DNA of 64,000 nt, from assembly GCA_019119365.1 (NCBI GenBank), contig DWXD01000047.1, positions 31,570-95,569 of the forward strand, read 5' to 3'. Below are positions 9,159-20,006 of this stretch, one piece after another. Every line of letters starts with the position of its first letter. Positions within the stretch are counted from its first letter, which is position 1. A model generated the notes under the pieces. That model saw only the letters and a program-made list of their open reading frames with translations, was not told the origin of the DNA and searched no databases. A program made the translations under genes and the position numbers. Source of the stretch: Candidatus Gemmiger stercoripullorum. GTDB lineage: Bacteria > Bacillota > Clostridia > Oscillospirales > Ruminococcaceae.

Positions 9159-11141
9159 TCAAAGGCTGTTTTCCTGCGGCAGCAGGCCGGTGCGGTAGGC
9201 GTCGACAAGGCGGCGCAGGTCGCCGATCATCTTCTGCAGCTCGCGGCCTTCGTCGGTGTCCAGCACAAGGATGCGGCGCGGCGCGGTGTAGATCGCGCGC
9301 GTTTTGGAGACGATGTCCTCGTCGTCGCGGATGGCGGCGGCCGTGCTCTCAAACGGCTGGTGGGTGCGCAGCGTCAGGCCGTGGCTGCTGTACACCAGCG
9401 TGTACCCGGCAATGCCGGTGCGCCGGTGGTAGGCGCGGCAAAAGCCGCCGTCGATGACGACCAGGCGGCCGCCCGCCTTGACCGGGTCCTCGCCTTCGAC
9501 CGCGCGCACCGGTACATGGCCGTTGAGGATGTGGCAGTTTTCGCCCTCAAGGCCGAATTCGGCCAGGATGCGCACAGCCGCCCAGGCGGAATCCGGCCCG
9601 CTGACCAGGCGGTAATAGGGGTTTTTGATCTCGGCGTGGGTGGCGGGGTCGGCGATATACAGCCGCTCGAAGGTGGTCATGGCGCTGCGGCCGAAGATCG
9701 GCGAGAGCGAGCCGCACCACAAATACCACAAAAAGTCCTGCCCGGCCTGGCGCGCGTGGCTGCCCACCGGGGCAAAGTAACCGTCGCGCGCGCGGCGGTC
9801 GCAGTAATCGAACAGCGCGCGGCCGCTGTAGGTGCGGCCCTCGAAGGTCTCCTCCGCAAAAGCGCCGTCCTCGGTCATCGGCACCGCGCCGTGGAACAGC
9901 AGGTTGCCGTTCATGACCTTGTACACCGCGCCGCGCGCATACAGGAAGCGGATGTGCCGCTGCAGGCGTTCGCTCTGGGTGAACGCCCGGACCAGCCCGT
10001 CGACAAGCTCCTGTTCCTCCGCGGTCAGGGCGGTGGGGTCGGCCGGGTCGACGGTGGGGAACTCGTTTTCCAGCAGCGGGTAGACCTTGCCGCCGCAGCG
10101 CACGGTGCCCGCGGCGTAGTCGATCTGGTTGAGATAGTCCCGCCCCTGCATGCCGAAATCCGGGTTGCGGGCGATGACCTGCGCTTCGAGCTTGAACAGC
10201 AGCAGCGTGACCGCCTTGTGCATACCCGCGTTGCGGCGCTGGGCGGCGGCGTTCTCATGCACGCGCGGGTCCAGGTGGGGCACCCAGCGCTCGGCCTGTT
10301 CGCCGCCGTAAACGCTGCTGGCCAGGCGCTCCAGCCCGCGCAGGCTGATGCCGTAGCCGGTCTCGATCAGATCAAGGTTGCCGTAAGCCAGCGAGGTTTT
10401 GAGCACCGTGAAGATGCACACCGGGCTGCCCGCGGCCGCACCCATCCACACAACGTCGTGGTTGCCCCACTGGATGTCGACGTCGTGGTGGGCCATGAGC
10501 TGGTCTAAAATCAGGTCCGGCCGCGGGCCGCGGTCGAACAGATCGCCGATGATGTGCAGCGTGTCCACCGCCAGGTGCTTGATGACCTGGCAGAAGCGGG
10601 TGATGTAGGCGTCGGCGCGGTCGTAGCGCAGGATGCTTTCGATGATCTGGCCGTAGTAGAGGTCTTTGTCGTGGTCCTCAAAGTGGGCGTGCAGAAGTTC
10701 GTCCAGGATATAGGCGCAGCTCTTGGGCAGGCAGCGGCGCACATGGGCGCGCGTGTGCTTGCTGGAAACCAGGCGGCAGACTTCGATCAGCCGCAAAAGC
10801 GTTTTGCGGTACCACGCGCCCAGGTCCTGCTGCGCAGCCTTGAGCTCGGGCAGCTTCTGCACGGGGTAGTACACGAGCGTGGCCAGTTCGGCGCGCTCGG
10901 CGGCGGGGACGTCCTCGCCCAGGACCTGGTCGATCTTTTCACGGATAACGCCGGAGGCGCTGTTGAGGATGTGCAAAAACGCCTCGTTCTCGCCGTGCAG
11001 ATCGCTCATGAAATGCTCGGTGCCTTTGGGCAGGCGGGTGATGGCCTCGATGCGGATGATCTCGCTGGCCGCCGCCGCAATGGTGGGGAACTGCTGGGAA
11101 AGCACGCGCAGATAGCGCAGTTCTTCTTCGGTATAATTCAT
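9159..11141 (-). CDS. fbp: Fructose-1,6-bisphosphatase, class III
   Basis: 661 aa; GTEHFMSDLHGENEAFLHILNSASGVI and GDLFDRGPRPD; typical class III FBPase. Confidence 0.92.
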   Translation of the reverse strand: MNYTEEELRYLRVLSQQFPTIAAAASEIIRIEAITRLPKGTEHFMSDLHGENEAFLHILNSASGVIREKIDQVLGEDVPAAERAELATLVYYPVQKLPELKAAQQDLGAWYRKTLLRLIEVCRLVSSKHTRAHVRRCLPKSCAYILDELLHAHFEDHDKDLYYGQIIESILRYDRADAYITRFCQVIKHLAVDTLHIIGDLFDRGPRPDLILDQLMAHHDVDIQWGNHDVVWMGAAAGSPVCIFTVLKTSLAYGNLDLIETGYGISLRGLERLASSVYGGEQAERWVPHLDPRVHENAAAQRRNAGMHKAVTLLLFKLEAQVIARNPDFGMQGRDYLNQIDYAAGTVRCGGKVYPLLENEFPTVDPADPTALTAEEQELVDGLVRAFTQSERLQRHIRFLYARGAVYKVMNGNLLFHGAVPMTEDGAFAEETFEGRTYSGRALFDYCDRRARDGYFAPVGSHARQAGQDFLWYLWCGSLSPIFGRSAMTTFERLYIADPATHAEIKNPYYRLVSGPDSAWAAVRILAEFGLEGENCHILNGHVPVRAVEGEDPVKAGGRLVVIDGGFCRAYHRRTGIAGYTLVYSSHGLTLRTHQPFESTAAAIRDDEDIVSKTRAIYTAPRRILVLDTDEGRELQKMIGDLRRLVDAYRTGLLPQENSL

Positions 11142-11229
11142 GGGGCCGCCCTCCTTCTGCTGCGTTTTTTCTGTTTCAGTTGGTTTTATTCTACCATGAA
11201 AGAGGGCGAAAGTCACCTGTTTTCAGCAA

Positions 11230-12606
11230 TTACAGGCGGGCTTTTTGCAGCCAGCGGCCGCGCAGCAGGCGCACAAGGAACAGCACGCCGCGCACGCACA
11301 GCTCAAAGCACATGGCAAACCACACGCCGGGCAAACCGAACCGCGGGGCCAGCACCGCCGCCAGCGTGATGCGCACGCCCCACATGCTGACGAGGTTGAG
11401 GACGCTGGGCACCAGCGTGTCGCCCGCGCCGCGCAGCGCGCCCGCCGCCACGATGGAGGCCGCGAACAGCGGTTCGGCAAAGGCTTCGATGCGCAGCACC
11501 TGCACGCCCAGCGCGCGCACGGTGGCGTCCGGCGTGAGGATGCGGAACAGCCACGGCGCGCCGGCGTACATCAAAACGGCCGTCAGGCCCATGACCGCCA
11601 TGCCCAGCGCCGTGGACAGCCAGGCGAAGCGTTTGGCGCGGCCCTTATGCCCTGCGCCAAGGCTCTGGCCGACCAGCGTGGTGGCCGCGGCCGAGATGCC
11701 GTAGCCCGGCATGTAGCACAGGCTTTCGGCCGTGACGGCCAGCGAGTTGGCCGCAACGGCGATGGTGCCCAGCGGCGAGACGATGCGGGTGGCCGCGATC
11801 TGCGCGGCGCTCAAGGTGACGCGCTCGACCGCCGCCGGGATGGCGATGCGCGCAGCCGTGCGCAGGCAGGCGGCGTCCGGCCGCCAGCTGCCGCCCACAT
11901 GGCGCAGGCGCGGGGCCCGGAACAGCACGGTCCACAGCATGAGCAGCGCGACCACGGCCTGCGCCAGCGCCGTGCCCAGCGCCGCGCCGGCCACGCCCAT
12001 CCCCGCGCCGGGCAGGCGCACCGGCCCCAGGGAAAAGCCGGGGAAAATCAGAAAGGCGTTGAAAATGACATCCAGCACGCACATGAGCACATTGAGAACG
12101 CTGGGCGTGCGCATATCGCCGCTGCACTGCAGGATCATGCCGAACATCTGCTGTACAAGCAGCGCGGGCAGCGCGCAGGCATAGATGAAGAAATAGGCCG
12201 CGGCGTCGGGGCGGATGTCCGCCGCGCCGCCGAGCCAGACCGGCAGCGGGGCGCTGATGGCGACGCCGAGGGCCGCGAGCAGCAGCCCGAACCACAGCGA
12301 AAAGACGGCGGCCTGCCGCACGACGGCGCGGGCGCGCGCGTCGTCCCCCGCGCCGATGCGGTGGGCCACCTGCACAGAAAAGCCGGTGGCCGCGGCCGAG
12401 CACAGCCCGCCCAGCAGCCAGGTGGTGCTGGCCACCAGGCCGATGGCCGCCGAAGCGTTGGCTCCGAGGCTGCCGACCATGGTGGCGTCGATATACTGCA
12501 TGGCGGTGGAAGAAAGCTGCGCGAGCACGGCCGGGATGCTCAGGCGCACGACCGCGCCGAGCTGGCCGCGCAGCGTGGCGGTATCAAACAGGGATGTCGC
12601 GGGCAT
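11230..12606 (-). CDS. MATE family efflux transporter
   Basis: ~450 aa polytopic protein; LSIPAVLAQLSSTAMQYIDATMVGSLG. Confidence 0.88.
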   Translation of the reverse strand: MPATSLFDTATLRGQLGAVVRLSIPAVLAQLSSTAMQYIDATMVGSLGANASAAIGLVASTTWLLGGLCSAAATGFSVQVAHRIGAGDDARARAVVRQAAVFSLWFGLLLAALGVAISAPLPVWLGGAADIRPDAAAYFFIYACALPALLVQQMFGMILQCSGDMRTPSVLNVLMCVLDVIFNAFLIFPGFSLGPVRLPGAGMGVAGAALGTALAQAVVALLMLWTVLFRAPRLRHVGGSWRPDAACLRTAARIAIPAAVERVTLSAAQIAATRIVSPLGTIAVAANSLAVTAESLCYMPGYGISAAATTLVGQSLGAGHKGRAKRFAWLSTALGMAVMGLTAVLMYAGAPWLFRILTPDATVRALGVQVLRIEAFAEPLFAASIVAAGALRGAGDTLVPSVLNLVSMWGVRITLAAVLAPRFGLPGVWFAMCFELCVRGVLFLVRLLRGRWLQKARL

Positions 12607-12879
12607 GGGGGAAAGCCTCCTGCAAAACACATAAAATCGCGGCGGGCCGCAAACCGCCCGCCGTCTTCCATCTTAACGTGCGCGGGCGGCGGCGTCAAGT
12701 GCGCACGGTTCACAAAATATTCAATGTTTTTCCACACATAACGCGCACTTTTCCCCCGCAAAAAGGCTTTGCAAGGGCGGGCGTTTGTGGTATAGTATGC
12801 TTATGTATCGCCCGCCGCCCGGCGGCGGGCCGTACTGCGATTTTGGGGCGCCGCCAGGCGCCCTGGGAGGCCCGACCGT

Positions 12880-13656
12880 TTGAACGAATACTTATACGAA
12901 GTCTGGATCTGTTTCCTGGCCGGGGCCGGGGCCGGCATCGGCACCGGGTTTGCGGGCATGAGCGCCGCGACGGTCATCACGCCGATGCTGGTGACGTTTT
13001 TGCATGTGGACGCCTACAGCGCCATCGGCATCGCTTTGGCCAGCGACGTGCTGGCCAGCGCCGCCAGCGCCTGGACCTACGCCAAAAACCGCTGCATCGA
13101 CATCCGCAACGGGCTGGTGATGATGGTCAGCGTGCTGGTCATGACGACGGTGGGCAGCTGGCTTTCGACGCTGGTCCCCAGCACGACGCTGGGCGACACT
13201 TCGGTATTGATGCTGCTGGTGCTGGGGCTCAAATTCCTGTTCATCCCCGTGACTTCGACCCGGCGCACGCTGGAGGGCGAATCGCTGGCCGTGCGCGTTG
13301 TCAAGGGCGTGGCGGGCGGCACCGTGATCGGGCTGATCTGCGGGTTCTTCGGCGCGGGCGGCGGCATGATGATGCTGCTGGTGCTGACCTCGGTGCTGGG
13401 GTATGAGCTCAAGACCGCCGTGGGCACAAGCGTGTTCATCATGACCTTCTCGGCGCTGACCGGCGCGGCCAGCCACTTTGCGCTGGGTTCCAGCCCGCGG
13501 CTGGATATCCTGCTTTTGTGTATCGTGTTCACGCTGGGCTGGGCCCAGGTGGCCGCGCGCATTGCCAACCGGGCCAGTACGCTGCTGCTCAACCGCATGA
13601 CCGGCGCGGTGCTGACCGTGCTGGGCGCGGTGCTGATCGTGATCAATTACAGCTGA
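12880..13656 (+). CDS. Sulfite exporter TauE/SafE family protein (TTG start)
   Basis: GAGAGIGTGFAGMSAATVITPML...GFFGAGGGMMMLLVL duplicated membrane repeat. Confidence 0.85.
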   Translation: MNEYLYEVWICFLAGAGAGIGTGFAGMSAATVITPMLVTFLHVDAYSAIGIALASDVLASAASAWTYAKNRCIDIRNGLVMMVSVLVMTTVGSWLSTLVPSTTLGDTSVLMLLVLGLKFLFIPVTSTRRTLEGESLAVRVVKGVAGGTVIGLICGFFGAGGGMMMLLVLTSVLGYELKTAVGTSVFIMTFSALTGAASHFALGSSPRLDILLLCIVFTLGWAQVAARIANRASTLLLNRMTGAVLTVLGAVLIVINYS

Positions 13657-13687
13657 CATTTGTCTGGCGGCCGAGCGAAAGGAGCTT

Positions 13688-15481
13688 GTGAGTAAAATGG
13701 AACCAACCACACAGAACCCCCGCAAAAAGAAATGGCCGCTGATCGTGCTGGCCGTGGTGGCGGTGCTGGCTGTCGCCACGCCGTTCGTGGTGCTGGGCGT
13801 GTCCAAGCTGTTCACCGCGCAGGAGAGCGTGGTGCGCAGCGAATGGGAGATCGACGCGGGCGAGGCGATCGGCCGCAACGACGAGCAGCGCATCGAATAC
13901 GCCGAGGCCGACCTGGGCGAAGGCGGCCTGCGCGCGCTGTACCTGGTGCCGGACGACCTTGAGGAGGAGGGTTTCACCTTCTACGATACCGGCGTGCAGC
14001 AGCGGCTGTATGCGGCGCTGCAGACGCTCAAGGACGGCACGACGGCCTGGACGGCCAACAACCCGCTGGCGGTGGTCAACCCGTTCGGCACCGGCAGCAA
14101 CGGGCTGTACCTGTATTTCACGACCGACATGGCCACCCGCGTGCGCTACACCGTGCATGTGGAGGATGAGAGCATCCCCGATTTCACCGCCGTCGCCGCC
14201 GACGCGAGCGGCCAGACCCACAGCCGCGTGCACGAACTGCAGCTGATCGGCCTGGTGCCGGGCGAGACCAACGAAGTGACGCTGGAGATCCTGGGGTCCT
14301 GGGGCAACCTGCGCCAGACCGTGCGTTTCACCGTGACGATGCCCGAGCCCGAATCCGGCTATGACACGGCGCTGGAAACCACCGACGGCAGCTCCGGGGC
14401 GGCGCTGTCCGACGGGCTTTTCACCATGATGCGCGTCAACGGCTACCTGGGCTACGGCTTTATGTACGACAACGCCGGTATCCTGCGCTATGAGATGGTG
14501 CTGGAAGGCTACGGCCTGGACCGCGTGCTTCCGTATGAAAACGACATCATCACCTGCGTATCCTCGACCAAGCTCGCGCGCATCGACGGGCTGGGGCAGG
14601 TCGTGCAGGTGTATGAGCTGGACGGCTACGAGCTGCACCACGACATCGGCTTCGGACAGGACGGCGAGCTGCTGGCCCTGGCCGAGGACGCCGAGGGCGA
14701 GACGGTGGAGGACAAAGTCCTTTCGATCGACCTTGCGACCGGCGAAGTGACCGAGCTGCTCGATTTCACCGAGGTGCTCTCCGGCTACTTTGAGATGACC
14801 CGCCCTGTTTCGGCCACCGACGATTTCTTCTGGCAGGCGGGCGAGTGGGACTGGATTCACTTAAACAGCCTGCAGTACATGGAGGCGGACGACAGCCTGA
14901 TCGTCTCCTCGCGCGAGACTTCGACCATCATCAAGGTCAAGAACATCCACACCGCCCCCGAACCCGACTGGCTGGCCGGGGACGAGCGGTTCTGGGCCGA
15001 CACGCCCTATGCCGAACTGTGCCTTGCGCCGGAGAACGATTTTGTGCCGCAGTACGGCCAGCACTGCGTTGAGTTCTGGCACGCGGACGAGAGCGGCACA
15101 GCCGGCGTGTACGAGCTGATCCTGTACAACAACAACTACTGGTCGCTGAACACGCGCGACGGCTACGAGCCGGAGCTGGCCGAGAGCGTCGGCACCGACC
15201 TGTACGGCACCGGCGAGGAAAAGAGCCAGGTGTATGTGTACAAGATCGACGAGAACGCGCGCACGTTTGCGCTGGAATCCTCCTTCGACGTGCCGTATTC
15301 CTCCATCGTGTCCAACGGCACCCCGCTGAGCGGCGGGAACTGGGTGGTCAACAGCGGCATCTCGATGGTGTTCGGCGAATACGACGAGAGCGGCGCGCTG
15401 ATCCGCGAGTATGCCTACGAGTGCACGATGCAGAATTACCGCACCTTCAAGTACGATTACAGCGGGTTCTGGTTCATGTAA
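13688..15481 (+). CDS. Membrane-anchored aryl-sulfate sulfotransferase family protein
   Basis: N-terminal transmembrane anchor; GSNGLYLYFTTD, GYELHHDIGF, NSGISMVFGEYDESG. Confidence 0.72.
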   Translation: MSKMEPTTQNPRKKKWPLIVLAVVAVLAVATPFVVLGVSKLFTAQESVVRSEWEIDAGEAIGRNDEQRIEYAEADLGEGGLRALYLVPDDLEEEGFTFYDTGVQQRLYAALQTLKDGTTAWTANNPLAVVNPFGTGSNGLYLYFTTDMATRVRYTVHVEDESIPDFTAVAADASGQTHSRVHELQLIGLVPGETNEVTLEILGSWGNLRQTVRFTVTMPEPESGYDTALETTDGSSGAALSDGLFTMMRVNGYLGYGFMYDNAGILRYEMVLEGYGLDRVLPYENDIITCVSSTKLARIDGLGQVVQVYELDGYELHHDIGFGQDGELLALAEDAEGETVEDKVLSIDLATGEVTELLDFTEVLSGYFEMTRPVSATDDFFWQAGEWDWIHLNSLQYMEADDSLIVSSRETSTIIKVKNIHTAPEPDWLAGDERFWADTPYAELCLAPENDFVPQYGQHCVEFWHADESGTAGVYELILYNNNYWSLNTRDGYEPELAESVGTDLYGTGEEKSQVYVYKIDENARTFALESSFDVPYSSIVSNGTPLSGGNWVVNSGISMVFGEYDESGALIREYAYECTMQNYRTFKYDYSGFWFM

Positions 15482-15511
15482 AGCCCCGCCAAAAAGCATA
15501 GAGAAAAACAC

Positions 15512-15557
15512 AAAACAAAAGCCCCGCCGTGCCAACGCACGGCGGGGTTTTGTTTTT
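15512..15557. terminator. Bidirectional terminator between convergent genes
   Basis: AAAACAAAAG-CCCCGCCGTGC-CAAC-GCACGGCGGGG-TTTTGTTTTT. Confidence 0.9.
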
Positions 15558-15571
15558 CGCGTTCCGAAAAA

Positions 15572-15739
15572 TTATTCCGGCTGGATCGCGCCGGTGGGGC
15601 AGACGCCCTCGCAGGCGCCGCAATCGACGCAGGCAGAAGCGTCCACAACAGCCTTGTCGGCCATGCTGATGGCACCGACCGGGCAGGTGTCAACGCAAGC
15701 GCCGCAAGCAACGCACTCGCTGGAAACGGTATGAGCCAT
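15572..15739 (-). CDS. 2[4Fe-4S] ferredoxin, 55 aa (below the length cutoff of the supplied ORF track)
   Basis: Manual translation: MAHTVSSECVACGACVDTCPVGAISMADKAVVDASACVDCGACEGVCPTGAIQPE. Confidence 0.95.
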   Translation of the reverse strand: MAHTVSSECVACGACVDTCPVGAISMADKAVVDASACVDCGACEGVCPTGAIQPE

Positions 15740-16050
15740 GGTGAAACTCCTTATCTCCGTGCGGTTTTTATTCCCCCGCCGCCGCTCTGCACGGTAAACG
15801 CCGGTTGGTACGCGGGGCGGGCCCCGCGTTTTCCCTATTGTAGCACCCAGCCGGGCGGTTATTCAAGCCTAACTTGCCTGCGTTTTGTGCTTTCTGCCCA
15901 CAAAAGCGCCCGCCGCAAAAGTCAGCGCCGTGCAACTTTTTTTACCGTGGCGGCAAAAGGGGCGGCAAAAGGGCCTGCGCAGCCGTGTTTTTGCTTGCAG
16001 GGCGGCGCAAAACATGCTATAATGGCTCTAATGCGAACCGCACAGTTTTT

Positions 16051-16923
16051 TTACCCGATTTTCTGTACGCTTTGGGCATATTGCCGCGGCGTGGCGCCGT
16101 ATTCGCTGCGGAAGGCGCGGTAAAAATTGGCATAGTCGCCAAAGCCGCAGTAGCCGCAGGCTTCGCTGGGGGCCACGCCGCCCGCCAGCAGCTGTTTGGC
16201 GATCAGCAGCCGTTTTTGCAGGATATAGCGGTGCACCGTCGTGCCCATCTGGGCGTCAAATTTGCGCAGCAGGTGGTACTTGCTGATGAAAAATTTCTCC
16301 GCCAGCAGGTCCAGCGTCAGCGGCTCGTTGTAGTGTTCGTTGATGTAGCTGACCACCGCGTCGACGACCTGGTCGGTCGAGCAGTCGGCCGTCTGCTGGC
16401 CGCGGCGCTCGGCGGCGGCGCGGTTGAGCTCCACAAGCAGCTCGACCAGGCAGCCGGCGGCGAGCAGGTCGCTGCCGTAAGCGTCCTGCTGGTGCAGTTC
16501 GCCCAGGCGTTCCAGGCGGCGGCGCATCTCGGCGCTGCCCGCGCCGGGCAGCCGCAGCAGGTTGGTGTGGCCGGGCACCGTGGTGTCAAAACAGCGTGTG
16601 AGGCTGGTGCGGGGGCTGGACAGGCTCTCCAGGTAGGCGCGCGCGGCCCACAGCACGATGCGCTCATACGGCTCGGCATCGGTCACGATGCGCGCCTGGT
16701 GCAGCTCCAGCGGGCTGACCAGCATGATATCGCCGGGGCGCATCCGGTACAGGTGGTTTTCCACCGTGTAGCTGACCTGCCCGCGCAGAAGCAGATAGAT
16801 CTCGTAAAAATCATGGTGGTGCAGCGCCACTTCGTTCATGTAGGTGCTGCGGTAGCGGTAGACCTCGAAGTCGCCGGCGATCATGGTCTGGCGGCGCGTG
16901 TAGGGCTGAAACTGGGCGGACAA
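16051..16923 (-). CDS. AraC family transcriptional regulator with cupin sensor domain
   Basis: HHHDFYEIYLLLRGQVSYTVENHLYRMRPGDIMLV, then C-terminal two-HTH AraC domain (ACGYCGFGDYANFYRAFRSEYGATPRQYA). Confidence 0.9.
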   Translation of the reverse strand: MSAQFQPYTRRQTMIAGDFEVYRYRSTYMNEVALHHHDFYEIYLLLRGQVSYTVENHLYRMRPGDIMLVSPLELHQARIVTDAEPYERIVLWAARAYLESLSSPRTSLTRCFDTTVPGHTNLLRLPGAGSAEMRRRLERLGELHQQDAYGSDLLAAGCLVELLVELNRAAAERRGQQTADCSTDQVVDAVVSYINEHYNEPLTLDLLAEKFFISKYHLLRKFDAQMGTTVHRYILQKRLLIAKQLLAGGVAPSEACGYCGFGDYANFYRAFRSEYGATPRQYAQSVQKIG

Positions 16924-17149
16924 ACGCCTTCCCCCTTTCCTGTTTGGCGGCGGGCTGCGCCTGATCGTATTCTATCGCAATTTTTACAAGCTTTCAAGCA
17001 ATCTCTTCAATTTTCGTTGCAAAAAAGCCAGTGTATACTAAGAGCATGACAGGGGCCGGAACGCCCCGGGCATGCTCAAGGGTATAGCGGGCGGTGTCTG
17101 GCCGCCCGTTCCCCAGCATAAAAGGCAATAATAAGGAGTGTGTATCATT

Positions 17150-18763
17150 ATGCAAATGAACGCTGCATCCATCCTGAACCAGAAGGCCGAATGGGAGGCT
17201 TTGGGCGTCAAGGTCCCGGCCTTTGACCGTCCGGCCGTCATCGCCGCCACCAAAGAGCACCCGATCTGGGTGCACTTCGGCGCGGGCAACATCTTCCGCG
17301 GCTTCGTGGCCGCCCTGCAGCAGCGCCTGCTCAACGAAGGCGAGAGCGACAAGGGCATCATCGCGGCCGACACCTTCGACTACGACATCATCGACAAGAT
17401 CTACACCCCCTATGACTGCCTGACCATGAACGTGACGCTGAACCCCGACGGCACCACCAGCCGCGAGATCATCGGCAGCGTGGTCGAGGGGCTCAAGGCC
17501 GATTCCTCCGACGCGGCGATGATGGCGCGCTTCCGCGAGATCTTCACCGACCCCAGCCTGCAGATGATCTCCTTCACGATCACCGAGAAGGGCTACGCGA
17601 TCTACCGCCCCGACGGCAGCCTGATGCCGGTCGTGCAGGCCGACATTGACGAAGGCCCCGCCAAGGCCCGCCATGCGATGAGCCTGGTCGCCGCGATGCT
17701 GCTGGAGCGCTTCAACGCCGGCAAGTATCCGCTGGCCGTGGTCAGCATGGACAACTGCAGCCACAACGGCGAAAAGCTGCAGTCCAGCGTGATGGCCGTC
17801 GCCAAGGCCTGGCTGGAGAAGGGCTATGTCGGCCAGGACTTCATCGACTACCTGACCGACGAGAGCAAGATCGCTTTCCCGTGGTCGATGATCGACAAGA
17901 TCACCCCGCGCCCGCACAAGATCGTGGAGGAGAGCCTGGCCAAGGACGGCATCGAGAACATGGCTCCCATCGTCACGAGCAAGAACACCTTCATTGCGGC
18001 GTTTGTCAACGCCGAGCGCCCGCAGTACCTGGTCATTGAGGACAAGTTCCCCAACGGCCGCCCGCCGCTGGAAAAGGCCGGCGTCTACATGACCGACCGC
18101 GACACCGTCAACAAGACCGAGCGCATGAAGGTCACGACCTGCCTGAACCCGCTGCACACCGCGATGAGCGTGTACGGCTGCATGCTGGGCTACACGCTGA
18201 TCTGCGACGAGATGAAGGACGCCGACATCGTCGCGCTCATCAAGCGCTTGGGCTATGTCGAGGGCCTGCCGGTCGTGGTCAACCCCGGCATCCTGGACCC
18301 CAAGGACTTCATTGACGAAGTTGTGGAGCAGCGCCTGCCCAACCCGTTCATGCCCGACGCGCCGCAGCGCATCGCCACCGATACCTCCCAGAAGGTGGGC
18401 ATCCGCTTTGGCGAGACCATCAAGAGCTACATTGCCGAAGGCCGCGACCTGAACAGCCTGGTTTCGATCCCGCTGGCACTGGCCGGCTGGATGCGCTACC
18501 TGCTGGCTGTGGACGACGAGGGCAAGGCGTTTGAGGTCAGCGCCGACCCGCTGAAGGACGAACTGCAGGCCAAGCTCGCCGGGATCGAAGTCGGCAAGCC
18601 CGAGACCTATCAGGGCCAGCTCAAGGGCATCCTGAACAACGCCTCCATCTTCGGCGTCGATCTGACCGCCACCCCGCTGGCCGACAAGATCGAGAGCTAC
18701 TTTGTCGCCGAACTGGCCGGCCCCGGCGCTGTGCGCAAGACGCTGCACGACGCGCTGAACTGA
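17150..18763 (+). CDS. uxuB: Mannitol dehydrogenase family protein, probable fructuronate reductase
   Basis: WVHFGAGNIFRGFVAALQQRLL; directly upstream of uxuA. Confidence 0.85.
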   Translation: MQMNAASILNQKAEWEALGVKVPAFDRPAVIAATKEHPIWVHFGAGNIFRGFVAALQQRLLNEGESDKGIIAADTFDYDIIDKIYTPYDCLTMNVTLNPDGTTSREIIGSVVEGLKADSSDAAMMARFREIFTDPSLQMISFTITEKGYAIYRPDGSLMPVVQADIDEGPAKARHAMSLVAAMLLERFNAGKYPLAVVSMDNCSHNGEKLQSSVMAVAKAWLEKGYVGQDFIDYLTDESKIAFPWSMIDKITPRPHKIVEESLAKDGIENMAPIVTSKNTFIAAFVNAERPQYLVIEDKFPNGRPPLEKAGVYMTDRDTVNKTERMKVTTCLNPLHTAMSVYGCMLGYTLICDEMKDADIVALIKRLGYVEGLPVVVNPGILDPKDFIDEVVEQRLPNPFMPDAPQRIATDTSQKVGIRFGETIKSYIAEGRDLNSLVSIPLALAGWMRYLLAVDDEGKAFEVSADPLKDELQAKLAGIEVGKPETYQGQLKGILNNASIFGVDLTATPLADKIESYFVAELAGPGAVRKTLHDALN

Positions 18764-18829
18764 ACCGTATCCCCCGGAATTCCGGCGCTGCGCGCCGTGA
18801 ACCCATATTGAACAACAGGAGGAAACACT

Positions 18830-19930
18830 ATGCCAATGCAAATGGGATGGCGCTGGTATGGCGAGGGCAACGATCCGGTCACGCTGCAGGACATCAAGCA
18901 GATCCCCGGCGTGTCCACCATCGTCTGGGCGCTGCATGACAAGATGCCCGGCGAGATCTGGGAAGAGGACGAGATCAAGAAGGTCGTGGATCAGATCGAA
19001 TCCTACGGCTTCAACGCCGACGTTGTCGAGTCTGTCAACGTGCACGACGACATCAAGATCGGCCTGCCCACCCGCGACCAGCTGATCGAAAACTACAAGC
19101 AGTGCATCCGCAACCTGTCCAAGTTCGGCGTCAAGGTCATCTGCTACAACTTCATGCCGATCTTTGACTGGACCCGCACCGACCTGTTCCACCCGATCGG
19201 CGACGGTTCGACCGCGCTGTTCTACCAGAAGGACATGATCAAAGATGATTACCAGGCCATGGCCGACTACATCCTGAGCTTTACCGAAAAGTACCACATG
19301 ACCTTCCCCGGCTGGGAGCCGGAGCGCATGGCCAAGCTGGACGAGCTATTCAAGGCTTACGCCCCCGTCACCAAGGAAAAGCTGTGGGACAACCTGAAGT
19401 ACTTCCTGGATGCGCTGATGCCCACCTGCCGCGAGTGCGATATCAAGATGGCCATCCACATGGACGACCCGCCATGGGATATCTTCGGCCTGCCGCGCCT
19501 GCTGGTCGACGCCGAGAGCATCGACCGCTTCCTGTCGATGGTGGACGACCCGTACAACTGCCTGACGCTGTGCTCCGGCAGCCTGAACGCCAACCCCAAC
19601 AACAACGTGGCCGACATCGTGCGCAAGCACTGCGACCGCATTGCGTTCGCCCACATCCGCAACATCCACCACTTCCCCAACGGCGACTTCAGCGAGGCCG
19701 CCCACCGCGACTGCTGCGGCGAGACCGGCATCATCGAGATCCTGCGCGCCTACCATGACTGCGGCTTTGAGGGCTACATCCGCCCCGACCACGGCCGCCA
19801 GCTGTGGGAGGAAGGCCCCGGCACCTGCCGCCCCGGCTACGGCAAGTATGACCGTGCGCTGGGCATCCAGTACATGCTGGGCGTCTGGGACCTGCTCGAC
19901 CGTCTGGACGAGGAGAAGAAGGCGAAGTAA
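18830..19930 (+). CDS. uxuA: Mannonate dehydratase
   Basis: MGWRWYGEGNDPVTLQDIKQIPGVSTIVWALHD...CYNFMPIFDWTRTDL. Confidence 0.95.
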   Translation: MPMQMGWRWYGEGNDPVTLQDIKQIPGVSTIVWALHDKMPGEIWEEDEIKKVVDQIESYGFNADVVESVNVHDDIKIGLPTRDQLIENYKQCIRNLSKFGVKVICYNFMPIFDWTRTDLFHPIGDGSTALFYQKDMIKDDYQAMADYILSFTEKYHMTFPGWEPERMAKLDELFKAYAPVTKEKLWDNLKYFLDALMPTCRECDIKMAIHMDDPPWDIFGLPRLLVDAESIDRFLSMVDDPYNCLTLCSGSLNANPNNNVADIVRKHCDRIAFAHIRNIHHFPNGDFSEAAHRDCCGETGIIEILRAYHDCGFEGYIRPDHGRQLWEEGPGTCRPGYGKYDRALGIQYMLGVWDLLDRLDEEKKAK

Positions 19931-19961
19931 CCCGCCCTGTCCCCTGCCATAAACCCAAAAA

Positions 19962-20006
19962 CGCGCCCGGCGCCGCACAAACCTGCGCGCCGGGCGCGCT
20001 TTTTCC
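19962..20006 (+). terminator. Terminator downstream of uxuA
   Basis: CGCGCCCGGCGC / GCGCCGGGCGCG stem followed by CTTTTTCC. Confidence 0.8.
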
